Source: Stagnihabitans sp043721775 (lineage in GTDB: Bacteria; Pseudomonadota; Alphaproteobacteria; Rhodobacterales; Rhodobacteraceae). From it: a stretch of DNA of 46,829 nucleotides. Position 1 is the stretch's first letter. Every line of letters starts with the position of its first letter. Location of the stretch: the NCBI GenBank assembly GCA_043721775.1, contig JAYSQA010000010.1, forward strand, positions 1 to 46,829, in the 5' to 3' direction. This document shows positions 1 through 8,003 of the stretch, piece by piece. The notes below the pieces were generated by a model. The model was not told where the DNA came from. It saw only the letters and a program-made list of their open reading frames with translations, and did no database searches. A program made the position numbers and the translations under genes.

Positions 1-824
1 GCGCCGTAAAGCACGTTGCGCACACCGCCCTTGCCGCCTGACAGACCAATACCACCAATCACCGCGACCAGCACGATGTCATACAGCAGGGTAGAGTTGA
101 CCACCCGGCTGTTGATGCTTTGCAGGCTTGCCGCCGTCAGCAGCCCTGACACAAAAGCCGCAAGGGCTGAAATTACGTAGCGCAGCACCAGCATGGGCCG
201 CACCGGGATGCCGATGTTGCGGGCGGCAATCGGGTTATCGCCGGAATAGTAGACAAAGCGGCCCCAGCGGGTGAAGCGCAGGAACAGGAAGGCGGCAAAG
301 GCCAGCCCGGCAAACAGGAACACCTCAGGCGGGACCGAGGCGAGGCGCATCTGGCCCAAAGCCTCGACCCAGTGGCCATGCGGGACGGGGACGGCGTCCT
401 GGGCTATCAGTTGCGAGCGGACATAGCCGAAGACGAATGACCCGGACGCGAGGGTCACGAAAATCGCCGGAACCTCGGCATAGGCGATCAGAAAGCCGTT
501 GGTCAGGCCGATGGCCAGCACGCCTGCCAGGGTGAGCGCAAAGGCGGGCCCATCGGCCACGCCGTTGCCCAGCATTTGCAGATACCACGCCACCGACATC
601 GCCATCACGGCGACGATCGACAGGTCAATGCCGCGCCCGATGATCACCACCGCCATTCCCAGCGACAAGATCCCCAGCACCGACACTGACCGCAGGATTG
701 CCACAAGATTGCCCGCCGTCAGAAAGCCCGGCAGTGCTATGCTGGCCAAGACAAACAGGCCTGTCGCGATGGCCAGAACGATCCGCTCCTGGTTGAGGGT
801 CTTCCACCCAAAGCTGCGTTCCAT
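1..824 (-). CDS. Sugar ABC transporter permease, RbsC/BPD_transp_2 type (3' end outside window)
   Basis: Inner-membrane permease of a ribose/xylose-type ABC importer. Reading the minus strand from ATG 822-824 gives an uninterrupted protein of about 274 residues (begins MERSFGWKTLNQERIVL) that runs off the left edge. It shows a first hydrophobic helix at roughly residues 15-35, the family-typical stretch GMAVVIIGRGIDLSIVAVMA around residues 52-71, and several later helices, ending near VIGGIGLSGGKGG, the conserved region close to the C-terminus of RbsC proteins. RbsC relatives are about 320-340 residues, so only the last part is missing. An AGGAG lies 11 bases before the start. ATPase and binding-protein partners are not visible here, so the substrate cannot be assigned. 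Confidence 0.88.
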   Translation of the reverse strand, partial: MERSFGWKTLNQERIVLAIATGLFVLASIALPGFLTAGNLVAILRSVSVLGILSLGMAVVIIGRGIDLSIVAVMAMSVAWYLQMLGNGVADGPAFALTLAGVLAIGLTNGFLIAYAEVPAIFVTLASGSFVFGYVRSQLIAQDAVPVPHGHWVEALGQMRLASVPPEVFLFAGLAFAAFLFLRFTRWGRFVYYSGDNPIAARNIGIPVRPMLVLRYVISALAAFVSGLLTAASLQSINSRVVNSTLLYDIVLVAVIGGIGLSGGKGGVRNVLYG

Positions 825-960
825 GGCCTTTGCATCTCCTGCATCGTCGGCCCCAATTGTCTTTGATTGCGGCGGTTTGGCTGATCCTAGTGTCAGGGCA
901 AAGCAAACGTCCAATGAATTGTGGCTGCATCAGCAGATGTAGCCCCGGCGCGAATGGTCA

Positions 961-1004
961 CGCCCCTGTCATGCCCCTGTCACGCTCGTGTCACGCCCCT
1001 GTCA
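961..1004. repeat. Four imperfect 11-bp tandem repeats
   Basis: Units CGCCCCTGTCA, TGCCCCTGTCA, CGCTCGTGTCA and CGCCCCTGTCA follow each other without gaps. The array straddles the stop codon of the phosphatase gene (991-993), so one unit supplies its last codons. Each unit also contains a possible minus-strand stop (TCA), so unit gain or loss would leave the protein end nearly unchanged. Confidence 0.8.
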
Positions 1005-1641
1005 TGCCTGCGACCAAGGCGGGCAATTGTGAAAACGCCGAGAAAGCGGCCCGGTGCGGCAGGTCCGTGATTGGGGTGCTGCGGTAACCTTCGGTGAACA
1101 GCAGGAAAGGCACCCCGGCACGACGGGCGGTTTCGGCATCCACCTCGCTGTCGCCGACATAAAGATCAGGTCCGGTGCCGCCGATATCAAAGGCGGCCAG
1201 AAGCGGCGCCGGATCAGGTTTGTGCTGCGGCAGGCTGTCGCCCGCGAGGATCCTGGTGAAATGCCGTTCAAGGTTCAGATGGCGCAGCAAGGCCAGCGTC
1301 GGGCGCATGGGTTTGTTGGTGCACAGGGCCAGAAGATGCCCCTCGCGTTGCAGGTGGTCCAAGGTTTGCGGCACGTCGGGATACGGCACCGTCAGCGTCA
1401 CGGCATCGTCATACTGCGCCATGAAGTCGGCCAGAATCGCTGCCTGCCCGGCTTGGGCAATGCCCCGCGCAGCGCGCAGTTTTGCGACGAAGACGGCAAC
1501 GCCCTGGCCGATGAAACTGCGCGCCTCGTCCAGACGGATGGGGGCCAGCCCGCGCAGGGCCAGAAGCCGGTTGGCAATGCCTTGCAGATCGGCCGCGCTG
1601 TCCACCAAAGTGCCGTCAAGGTCAAAGACGATGCGAGCCAT
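991..1641 (-). CDS. gph: HAD-superfamily hydrolase, phosphoglycolate phosphatase-like
   Basis: Predicted cytoplasmic phosphatase that would remove phosphate from 2-phosphoglycolate, salvaging the product of Rubisco oxygenation or DNA repair. The 216-residue protein opens with the HAD motif I, DLDGTLVDS, with D7 as nucleophile and D9 as acid/base. Motif II lies in LALCTNKP (about residue 108), motif III is the Lys in HKPDPAP, and motif IV is YVGDSEVDAETARRAG. A helical cap sits between motifs I and II, as in the Gph group. Length matches the family (about 220). The start ATG 1639-1641 leads directly into motif I. Other small-molecule HAD phosphatases share these motifs, so the exact substrate is inferred. 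The 3' end lies in an 11-bp tandem repeat. Confidence 0.82.
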   Translation of the reverse strand: MARIVFDLDGTLVDSAADLQGIANRLLALRGLAPIRLDEARSFIGQGVAVFVAKLRAARGIAQAGQAAILADFMAQYDDAVTLTVPYPDVPQTLDHLQREGHLLALCTNKPMRPTLALLRHLNLERHFTRILAGDSLPQHKPDPAPLLAAFDIGGTGPDLYVGDSEVDAETARRAGVPFLLFTEGYRSTPITDLPHRAAFSAFSQLPALVAGMTGA

Positions 1642-1644
1642 GGC

Positions 1645-1710
1645 TTACCGCCCCCCTGCGGCTGTGGACAGACGGGTGGCGGTGGTCCTGATACAGCCGC
1701 AAAGGGTCAT
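1645..1710 (-). CDS. Possible 21-residue leader ORF upstream of gph
   Basis: A short frame, MTLCGCIRTTATRLST..., starts at ATG 1708-1710 with GGAG 7 bases upstream. Its TAA ends 3 bases before the phosphatase start, an arrangement compatible with translational coupling. It has no recognisable family. It could be chance: the evidence is only the Shine-Dalgarno-like GGAG and the tight spacing. Confidence 0.25.
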   Translation of the reverse strand: MTLCGCIRTTATRLSTAAGGR

Positions 1711-2322
1711 CTTCATTCTCCGGCAAGGTGGGTGGCAATGCTGCTGACCCGGTAAGCGTCACATGTCAACTGCGGACCAGCCGTGCGCCGCGCTTTTTGC
1801 AGCGTCCCGCCATCCTGGGGTAATTGCCTCCGAAAGTAAGGCGCTGTGGAGGTAGAAATTTCTCGGCATGATGAAAAGGAAAAGTCTGAATGAAAGAAGA
1901 AGAAACGCTGAAGCGCAGGTCCATGTGATCCAGCGATGTGTGAAGGGCCGGTGGCCAGGCTATGCCGCAGGCACACCATGACCAGCGCGCTTCAGGGCAG
2001 CGGGAATCCCGGCAGCCAGCGCAGAATACCCACCGGGAGGGGCTGAAAAGCGAACGGGGGCGGTGCTGATGGCACCCTTCGGCGCCCCAGTCGCCTTGAG
2101 TGATGCGGGTGTCATAGTGCTGATCATACATGCCCTTTGTCACAGCTTTGACATCAGGACCGATCTTATCCAAAAGTGCGAGCGGTCATGTTCACATCGG
2201 ATCATCGGGATTTCGCTACCCCGACCGAACATCCCCGCTTCTGTCAGCCTTCAAAGCGCGGCCCGCCTGTGCTTAGCATCATGGCTTAGCACCGTGAGAC
2301 ATCCAACCGGCCGGAGCCTGCC
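1711..2322. other. Intergenic stretch without a convincing gene
   Basis: About 610 bases lie between the divergent phosphatase and amidase genes. Short frames exist on both strands, but none has a family signature together with a well-placed ribosome binding site. The stretch contains a purine-rich segment at 1868-1915 and several GC-rich inverted segments near 1990-2090. The amidase promoter should lie in its right half and the phosphatase promoter in its left half; I cannot point to convincing -35/-10 pairs. Confidence 0.6.
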
Positions 2323-4062
2323 ATGAACCTTGTAGAAGCCTCGATCCAGGACCTGTGCTATGCGTTGCGGGCAAGACAGGTCACAAGCGAGGCGTTGGTT
2401 TGCGGCTATCTCGCCCGGATCGCGGCGTATGATTCGCACGGGATTGGCCTGAATGCGGTTCCCGTCCTGAACCCCGCAGCGCTGGACGAGGCGCGGGCCT
2501 CGGACTTGCGGCGGGTCAGGGGCGAAAGTCGCGGCCCTTTGGACGGCATACCTTATATCGCCAAGGACAGCTACAAGGTGCGGGGGATGACGGTGGCCGC
2601 CGGATCGCCCGCGTTCGCCGATCTGGTGGCGCAGGACGATGCCTTTGCCATCGCCCGGCTGCGGGCGGCGGGGGCGGTGCTGATCGGGTTGACCAACATG
2701 CCGCCGATGGCCAATGGCGGGATGCAGCGTGGTGTCTATGGCCGGGCGGAAAGCCCCTACAGCGCTGATTGGCTGACGGCGGCCTTTGCTTCGGGGTCTT
2801 CCAACGGGTCGGGCACCGCCACCGCGGCCAGCTTTGCCGCGTTCGGCTTGGGAGAGGAGACCTGGTCCTCGGGCCGCACCCCTGCCGCCAACAACGGGCT
2901 TTGCGCCTATACCCCCAGCCGGGGGGTAATCTCGGTCCGGGGCAACTGGCCTTTGGTGCCGACGATGGATGTCGTGGTGCCCCATACGCGGACGATGGCG
3001 GATATGCTGGACCTGCTGGATGTGATCGTGGCCGACGATCCCGAAACGCGGGGCGACCTTTGGCGCAGGCAGCCTTGGGTTGCGATCCCCAAAGCGTCGG
3101 ACCTGCGGCCTGCATCTTATCTGGCGCTGGGGCAGGGGGCTTCGCTGAAGGGCAAGCGGCTTGGGGTTCCGGCGATGTATATCAACGCCGACGATTTGGC
3201 AGGAAGCAACCCGCAAGGTGGCATCGGCGGCCCAACCGGGCAAAAGGTGCAGACCCGCGCCTCGATCCTAGCGCTGTGGCAGGCCGCCCGGGGTGCGATG
3301 GAGGCGGCGGGGGCCGAGGTGGTGGTCGTCGATTTCCCCGTCGTCTCGAACTACGAGGGCGATCGGCCCGGTTGCCCCACGATCAAGACCCGGGGTCTGG
3401 TCACGGCGAAGTACCTGAAGGTCGAGATTGTTGACCTGTCGGTCTGGGCCTGGGATGACTTTTTGCAGGCCAACGATGATCCCAGGCTGAACCGGTTGGC
3501 GCAAGTCGACGGCTTTCGGATAAGCCCCGCCCCGCCCGGCAGCCTGCCCGACCGTTTCACAGGCTTTGACGATGATATCGCCGATTACCCGGCCCATGCC
3601 CGCGCCCACCTCGCTGCCGATTTCCGTGACATTCCCGATCTGGAGGCGGGCTTTCGGGGATTGGAGGACACCCGCCGCATTGATCTTGAAGACTGGATGG
3701 ATCGGCTGGGTCTGGACGGCGTGGTTTTCCCGACCCTCGCCGATATTGGCCCAGCTGATGCCGATGTGAACCCTGCCTCTGCCGATCTGGCGTGGCGCAA
3801 CGGGGTTTGGGTGGCCAATGGCAATCTGGCCATCCGCCACTTGGGCATTCCCACCGTGACCGTGCCAATGGGGCTGATGTCTGACACGGGTATGCCTGCT
3901 GGCCTGACCTTCGCGGGTCGCGCTTGGGATGACAGCGCCCTGTTGCAGCTTGGCCTTGCCTTCGAGGCAACCGGCCCCTACCGACAGCCTCCGCCCCGCA
4001 CGCCAGAACTGGCCCGGAACAGGATGGTGTTTGATAGAAACATGCCTGTTCCAGGTTCTTAA
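2323..4062 (+). CDS. Amidase (amidase signature family)
   Basis: Cytoplasmic hydrolase of C-N amide bonds with a Ser-cisSer-Lys triad. The 579-residue protein keeps Lys81 (in PYIAKDS), the Ser159-Ser160 pair (ASGSSNGSG) and the expected nucleophile Ser183 (EETWSSGRTPA). The last segment departs from the usual G-T-D-T-G-G-S-I-R pattern, with Trp181 and Ser182 where glycines are normal, so this is a divergent branch. It resembles the large amidases related to fungal-type and biuret/allophanate enzymes, which are longer than GatA (about 480). The start is supported by GGAG 6 bases before ATG 2323. It is transcribed alone and converges on the dehydrogenase at 4114. The natural substrate cannot be read from sequence. 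Confidence 0.85.
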   Translation: MNLVEASIQDLCYALRARQVTSEALVCGYLARIAAYDSHGIGLNAVPVLNPAALDEARASDLRRVRGESRGPLDGIPYIAKDSYKVRGMTVAAGSPAFADLVAQDDAFAIARLRAAGAVLIGLTNMPPMANGGMQRGVYGRAESPYSADWLTAAFASGSSNGSGTATAASFAAFGLGEETWSSGRTPAANNGLCAYTPSRGVISVRGNWPLVPTMDVVVPHTRTMADMLDLLDVIVADDPETRGDLWRRQPWVAIPKASDLRPASYLALGQGASLKGKRLGVPAMYINADDLAGSNPQGGIGGPTGQKVQTRASILALWQAARGAMEAAGAEVVVVDFPVVSNYEGDRPGCPTIKTRGLVTAKYLKVEIVDLSVWAWDDFLQANDDPRLNRLAQVDGFRISPAPPGSLPDRFTGFDDDIADYPAHARAHLAADFRDIPDLEAGFRGLEDTRRIDLEDWMDRLGLDGVVFPTLADIGPADADVNPASADLAWRNGVWVANGNLAIRHLGIPTVTVPMGLMSDTGMPAGLTFAGRAWDDSALLQLGLAFEATGPYRQPPPRTPELARNRMVFDRNMPVPGS

Positions 4063-4113
4063 CGGTCGCATGATTGGCGAGGAAAGCCGGATTCCAGTTT
4101 TCCAGAACATGCC

Positions 4114-4881
4114 TTAATACCCCGCCGTCACGCCGAAATCCATGCTTAGGGCTGCACCTGTGATCGGGGTGGCGGCGTCTTCGCACAGGTAGGATACCAG
4201 CCGGGCAATCTCTGCGGGCCGGATGAAGCGTGCCTTGGGGCCTTGGGGATAGTGGGCCAGCAGGGCGGCTTTGTAGCCCTCGGGGTTGCCATTGCCGTAG
4301 CGGGCGGCCTGATCGTCGATCATGGGTGTCGCTACATCGCCGGGGCAGATGGCGTTGACCCGGATGCCCCTTGGCGCAAGGTCCAGCGCCAGCGCTTTGG
4401 TCAGCAGCACCAGTCCACCCTTGGAGGCGCAATAGATCGCGGCGCCCTTGTTGCCCACCAGCCCGGCATCGCTGGCTATGTTGACGATTGAAGCCCCCTC
4501 GCCCAGATGCGGCAGAGCGGACTGGATCAGGAAGAACGGCCCTTTGAGGTTGATATCCAGCGTGACATCCCATTCCGCTTCGGTCATCGCCTCGGGTGCG
4601 CCTTCGACCCAGACCCCGGCGGCGTTGATAAGGGCGTGCAGACCACCTGACCAATCCATCGCCGCCTTCACGGCGCTACGGCAGGCGGCGGGCTGGCGGA
4701 TATCAAGTGGCACAGCCAAAGCCTGACAACCTTCGGCTTGCAGGCGCGCGGCGGTATCTTCCAGCCGAGGCCCCGGCAGATCGGCGATCACCAGCGCGAA
4801 GCCATCCCGCCCCAGCCTTTGCGCTATGGCAAAGCCCATGCCTCCGGCCCCTCCGGCAATCAGCGCAGTGCGTTTTTCCAT
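4114..4881 (-). CDS. Short-chain dehydrogenase/reductase (SDR)
   Basis: Classical NAD(P)-dependent oxidoreductase of 255 residues. The cofactor loop is GGAGGMG (residues 10-16); Asp34 at the end of the second strand favours NAD(H). The tetrad is Asn111, Ser137, Tyr150 and Lys154 (YCASK), followed by the PGDVATPM segment. I start at ATG 4879-4881, which has AGGAG 7 bases upstream, rather than the in-frame TTG at 4902. It sits 33 bases downstream of the membrane hydrolase gene on the same strand and is probably co-transcribed with it. The substrate is unknown; relatives act on sugars, polyols or hydroxy acids. Confidence 0.85.
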   Translation of the reverse strand: MEKRTALIAGGAGGMGFAIAQRLGRDGFALVIADLPGPRLEDTAARLQAEGCQALAVPLDIRQPAACRSAVKAAMDWSGGLHALINAAGVWVEGAPEAMTEAEWDVTLDINLKGPFFLIQSALPHLGEGASIVNIASDAGLVGNKGAAIYCASKGGLVLLTKALALDLAPRGIRVNAICPGDVATPMIDDQAARYGNGNPEGYKAALLAHYPQGPKARFIRPAEIARLVSYLCEDAATPITGAALSMDFGVTAGY

Positions 4882-4914
4882 TGGCTTCTCCTGCTGGGCC
4901 AAATCTTGACCCGC

Positions 4915-6399
4915 CTACACATGGGCAAACAAGGGAAAACTGACGCCAAGCGCCCAAGCAAGGCACATGCCAAGCCCCAAGCCCGCCGCGACAGCCCCGG
5001 ACCGGAAGCCGATCCAGCGGCCCATCAGGCCGTGGACAAGGAAGAACAAGACGAACACCGGCAGCACAATCACCACGAAGGTCAACTGATCCGGGTCAAG
5101 GATCGCCGCCAGCCCCAGCGAGACAAACAGCAAAATCCGCGCCGCAAACCTGCGCCACAGGGCCGCGCGCCCGGCTTGCGTGGCATAAGCGTCGGACACC
5201 ATGAACGGAATTGTTCCCAGACACAGCGCCGCGATAATCGGCAAGCGCTGGGCCGAGGGCCAGAAGCTTGCGGCGTAACGGTCCAGCGCCAGCCCAAAGA
5301 CGATGATGCCCCAGAAGGCAAGCGCCAGAACCGACCGGCCAGGCAAGGCACCGCGCAACTGACGCCAACCGCCCAACAGGCCAAGTTGAAGAATGCCGAA
5401 CCGCGCCAGATGCAGCATCAGATAGTCGGCCACCAGAACCGGCATGAAGTTGTGGAAAAACGGCGTGATCAGCAGCGGCACCGCCCCGGTTGGCAGCAGC
5501 GTGGCAAGCAGAAAGCGCCGTGTTGACACCTTGGGTGCGACGGGACCTTGGGGCAGGGCAGCAACCAGCGGGCGAAAGCCCATCACGATCCCGGCCAGCA
5601 GCGCCAGTATCCACCAGCCCCGATGGCCGGCCGGGCCTTTGGCCTGCAGCCCGAAGGTTGTATCCAGCCAAGCCTCGGCGGCATTGACGGCGCCGGGGCT
5701 GAACAGCACGCCCACATGCTCGACCCTTGGCGCGGTAAAAGCGCGCCGGGTCACGTCGCCCGCAACCGCCAGATCACCCTCAGCCGCATTGGGGTCCACC
5801 AGACGTACGGCATCAAGGGCAGACTTGCGCAGGATGCTTTCCCACGCGCCGGTGATCCCCTGCATGTGCTTTGGCTCCGTCGCCGTCACCGCCTGCGAGA
5901 ACATCGAGATCGCCACCACCGCATCGACGGGAGTGCCTGCCGCCGTCTCGGCATTGCTGGCGCGCACGATGATGTCTGTGGCCATCGAATGGCCCAGCAG
6001 TGCGATCTGCGCGGCGTCGGGCAAGGCGCGGGCGGCGGCAATCACTGCCTGCGTTTCGGCCACCAGAAGCTGCGTTGTGCCGTTGACAGAGGTGACATCG
6101 CCCGACATCGGTACCGGCTTCTGGCCATGGCCTTCAAAGTCAAACGCCAGCACCCGGTAACCCGCCTGCGCCAGATGCAGGGAATAGGCCTGCATCTGGC
6201 GCGACCCGGCAAAACCGTGTGCGATGACCACGACCGGCCCGGTCTGGCCCGGCAACTGGTACAGCGTCACCGGCGTTGTCCCGACACTATAGGACGAAAT
6301 CTGCAACCCCGCCCGCTCGCGCTCCAGCATGAAGACCGACAGCAGGATCACGAAAAGGGCGGCAAACCCGGTGGCAATGTTGGTGCGCGAAAAGGTCAA
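4915..6399 (-). CDS. Alpha/beta hydrolase fused to a polytopic membrane domain
   Basis: Probable inner-membrane protein of 494 residues. An N-terminal helix (residues 9-25) anchors an alpha/beta-hydrolase domain: oxyanion-hole motif HGFAGS at 61-66, nucleophile elbow GHSMA with Ser138, and a candidate catalytic His in VEHVGVLFSP. From about residue 265 to the end there are several hydrophobic helices, an unusual extension for a serine hydrolase. The only well-placed start is TTG 6397-6399, with AGGA 9 bases upstream; the next ATG (codon 24) would remove the first helix. The gene lies 170 bases downstream of the GDP-mannose/fucose genes and 33 bases before the SDR. An acyl-esterase or transferase role on a lipid or glycan is possible but unproven. 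Confidence 0.75.
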   Translation of the reverse strand: MTFSRTNIATGFAALFVILLSVFMLERERAGLQISSYSVGTTPVTLYQLPGQTGPVVVIAHGFAGSRQMQAYSLHLAQAGYRVLAFDFEGHGQKPVPMSGDVTSVNGTTQLLVAETQAVIAAARALPDAAQIALLGHSMATDIIVRASNAETAAGTPVDAVVAISMFSQAVTATEPKHMQGITGAWESILRKSALDAVRLVDPNAAEGDLAVAGDVTRRAFTAPRVEHVGVLFSPGAVNAAEAWLDTTFGLQAKGPAGHRGWWILALLAGIVMGFRPLVAALPQGPVAPKVSTRRFLLATLLPTGAVPLLITPFFHNFMPVLVADYLMLHLARFGILQLGLLGGWRQLRGALPGRSVLALAFWGIIVFGLALDRYAASFWPSAQRLPIIAALCLGTIPFMVSDAYATQAGRAALWRRFAARILLFVSLGLAAILDPDQLTFVVIVLPVFVLFFLVHGLMGRWIGFRSGAVAAGLGLGMCLAWALGVSFPLFAHV

Positions 6400-6496
6400 G
6401 ATTCGGGGTCCTGTGTGGCCGGGCGGGCTTTGGGGCGCGCAACTGACCCTTCGTTACGAACCGCAGAAGCACACAGATCACACCTTGCCCCGAACT

Positions 6497-6523
6497 CGCA
6501 GGCGTTTTGGCCCCCCGCCTGCG
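6497..6523 (-). other. GC-rich hairpin between manB and the membrane hydrolase
   Basis: Arms CGCAGGCG and CGCCTGCG (8 bp) flank an 11-base loop in the only sizeable gap of this minus-strand block. No T-run follows on the minus strand, so it is not a standard intrinsic terminator. It may partly separate the sugar-nucleotide operon from the two genes behind it. Confidence 0.4.
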
Positions 6524-6568
6524 GCTTGGCCCGCAAGACCAAAACTTCGCTTTCATGCGCCTTCGGGT

Positions 6569-7936
6569 TCAGTCTGCCAGCAGCAGATCCTGCACCTGCG
6601 CCACCCGACTGGTCAAGAGGTCAGCCTGTCCGCGCGATTCAACGTTCAGCCGCACGACGGGTTCGGTGTTGGAGGACCGCAGGTTGAAGCGCCAGTCGGC
6701 GAATTCCAGGCTGAGGCCGTCGGTTTCATCCACGGTCTCCGCCAAGGGCTGGAACTGCGCGCGGACCCGGGCGATGGCTTCGGCGGGGTTGGTCAGGTGG
6801 TAGTTGATTTCCCCGGACGAGGGGAAAGCCGCCCGACGCCCGGCGACAAGGTCGGCCAAAGCCCCCTTGCGGCTGACCAGTTCGGCGATGAGGACAAAGG
6901 GGATCATCCCGCTGTCGCACCAGACGAAATCGCGGAAGTAGTGGTGGGCCGACATTTCCCCACCATAGACAGCACCGGTGTCGCGCATCGCCTGCTTGAC
7001 GAAGGCATGTCCGGTGCGCGCCTGAACGGCGATGCCCCCTGCCGCGCCTACGACATCCTTGGTGTTCCAGACCACGCGGGGGTCGTGGACGATCTTTGCG
7101 CCCCGCTCTTTGGCGAGAAACACTTCGGCCAGGAGGCCCACGATATACTCACCGTCAATGAAGGCGCCGGTGTGATCGAAGAAGAAGCAACGGTCGAAGT
7201 CGCCGTCCCATGCCACCCCCAGATCGGCGCCCGAGGCCACGACGGCATCCGCAGTCTGCGGGCGGTTTTCGACCAGCAGCGGGTTAGGGATACCGTTGGG
7301 AAAGCTGCCATCCGGCGCATGATGCAGCAGAACGAACTGCAACGGAGAGCCGAGTTTCGTCAGCCCTTCCGCAATCGCATCGAAGGTCGGCCCAGCGGTG
7401 CCGTTTCCGGCGTTGACCAGAATCTTCAACGGGCGCAGCGCCTTGACATCGACGAAGGACAGCACGGTTTCAACATAAGCCGCCCGCGCCTCGGCGCTGA
7501 CATTGCGGAAGGTGCCATCGGTTTGGGCAGGGCCGAAGTCATCCGCCTCGGCCAGTTGCTTGATCGCCGAGAGGCCGGTCGCGGCATCCAAGGGGGCCGA
7601 GCCTTTGCGGACCATCTTCAACCCGTTGTAGTCGATGGGGTTGTGCGAGGCGGTGATCTCAATCCCGCCATCCGCACCGAAATGCGTGGTGGCGTGATAC
7701 ATCTCTTCGGTGCCGGCAAGGCCAAGGTTCAGAACCTCGACCCCTTCCGCCAGAAGGGCATTCACAACCGCTGCCGCGAGAAGCTCTGACGAGGCCCGGC
7801 AGTCGCGGCCCACCACGACTTTTCCCGCCTGCAAGGCACGCGCAAAGCCACGGCCCACGCGGTAAGCGATCTTCTCATCCAGATCGACGCCCAAACGGCC
7901 ACGAATGTCGTAAGTCTTGAAGCAGGTCAGTGTCAT
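6569..7936 (-). CDS. manB: Phosphomannomutase/phosphoglucomutase
   Basis: Interconverts mannose-6-phosphate and mannose-1-phosphate, feeding GDP-mannose synthesis. The 455-residue alpha-D-phosphohexomutase shows all four signature loops in order: TYDIRGRLG near the N-terminus, the phosphoserine loop TASHNP with Ser97, the Mg-binding DGDFDR near residue 235, the sugar-binding GEMSAHH, and the phosphate-binding RSSNTEPVVRLNVE close to the C-terminus. The start is ATG 7934-7936, which gives the family N-terminus and has AAGGA upstream; an in-frame start further up would overlap manC. It is the last gene of gmd-SGNH-fcl-manC-manB, 67 bases after manC. The enzyme may also use glucose phosphates. 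Confidence 0.93.
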   Translation of the reverse strand: MTLTCFKTYDIRGRLGVDLDEKIAYRVGRGFARALQAGKVVVGRDCRASSELLAAAVVNALLAEGVEVLNLGLAGTEEMYHATTHFGADGGIEITASHNPIDYNGLKMVRKGSAPLDAATGLSAIKQLAEADDFGPAQTDGTFRNVSAEARAAYVETVLSFVDVKALRPLKILVNAGNGTAGPTFDAIAEGLTKLGSPLQFVLLHHAPDGSFPNGIPNPLLVENRPQTADAVVASGADLGVAWDGDFDRCFFFDHTGAFIDGEYIVGLLAEVFLAKERGAKIVHDPRVVWNTKDVVGAAGGIAVQARTGHAFVKQAMRDTGAVYGGEMSAHHYFRDFVWCDSGMIPFVLIAELVSRKGALADLVAGRRAAFPSSGEINYHLTNPAEAIARVRAQFQPLAETVDETDGLSLEFADWRFNLRSSNTEPVVRLNVESRGQADLLTSRVAQVQDLLLAD

Positions 7937-8003
7937 GGCCCGAAATCCTTGAGCGGTCTGTATCTGTGGGAAAAGACGGGGCCGGGTATCCGGCCCCCGG
8001 TTG

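Noticed and set aside
961..1004. CRISPR array
   Set aside because: The units are 11 bp, contiguous and without spacers.
1868..1981. 37-codon basic ORF (MMKRKSLNERRRNAEAQ...)
   Set aside because: GGAGG is 15 bases upstream, too far, and no family is recognisable. The purine-rich start alone is not enough.
1930..2090. Possible cobalamin-type riboswitch in the gap before the amidase
   Set aside because: Some GC-rich pieces (GGGAATCCCGGCAGCCAGC) recall the B12 box, but the order and the conserved GCCACTG core are missing, and the downstream amidase is not a cobalamin gene.
6497..6523. Intrinsic terminator after manB
   Set aside because: The hairpin is good, but no T-run follows on the transcribed strand, so it is listed only as a hairpin.
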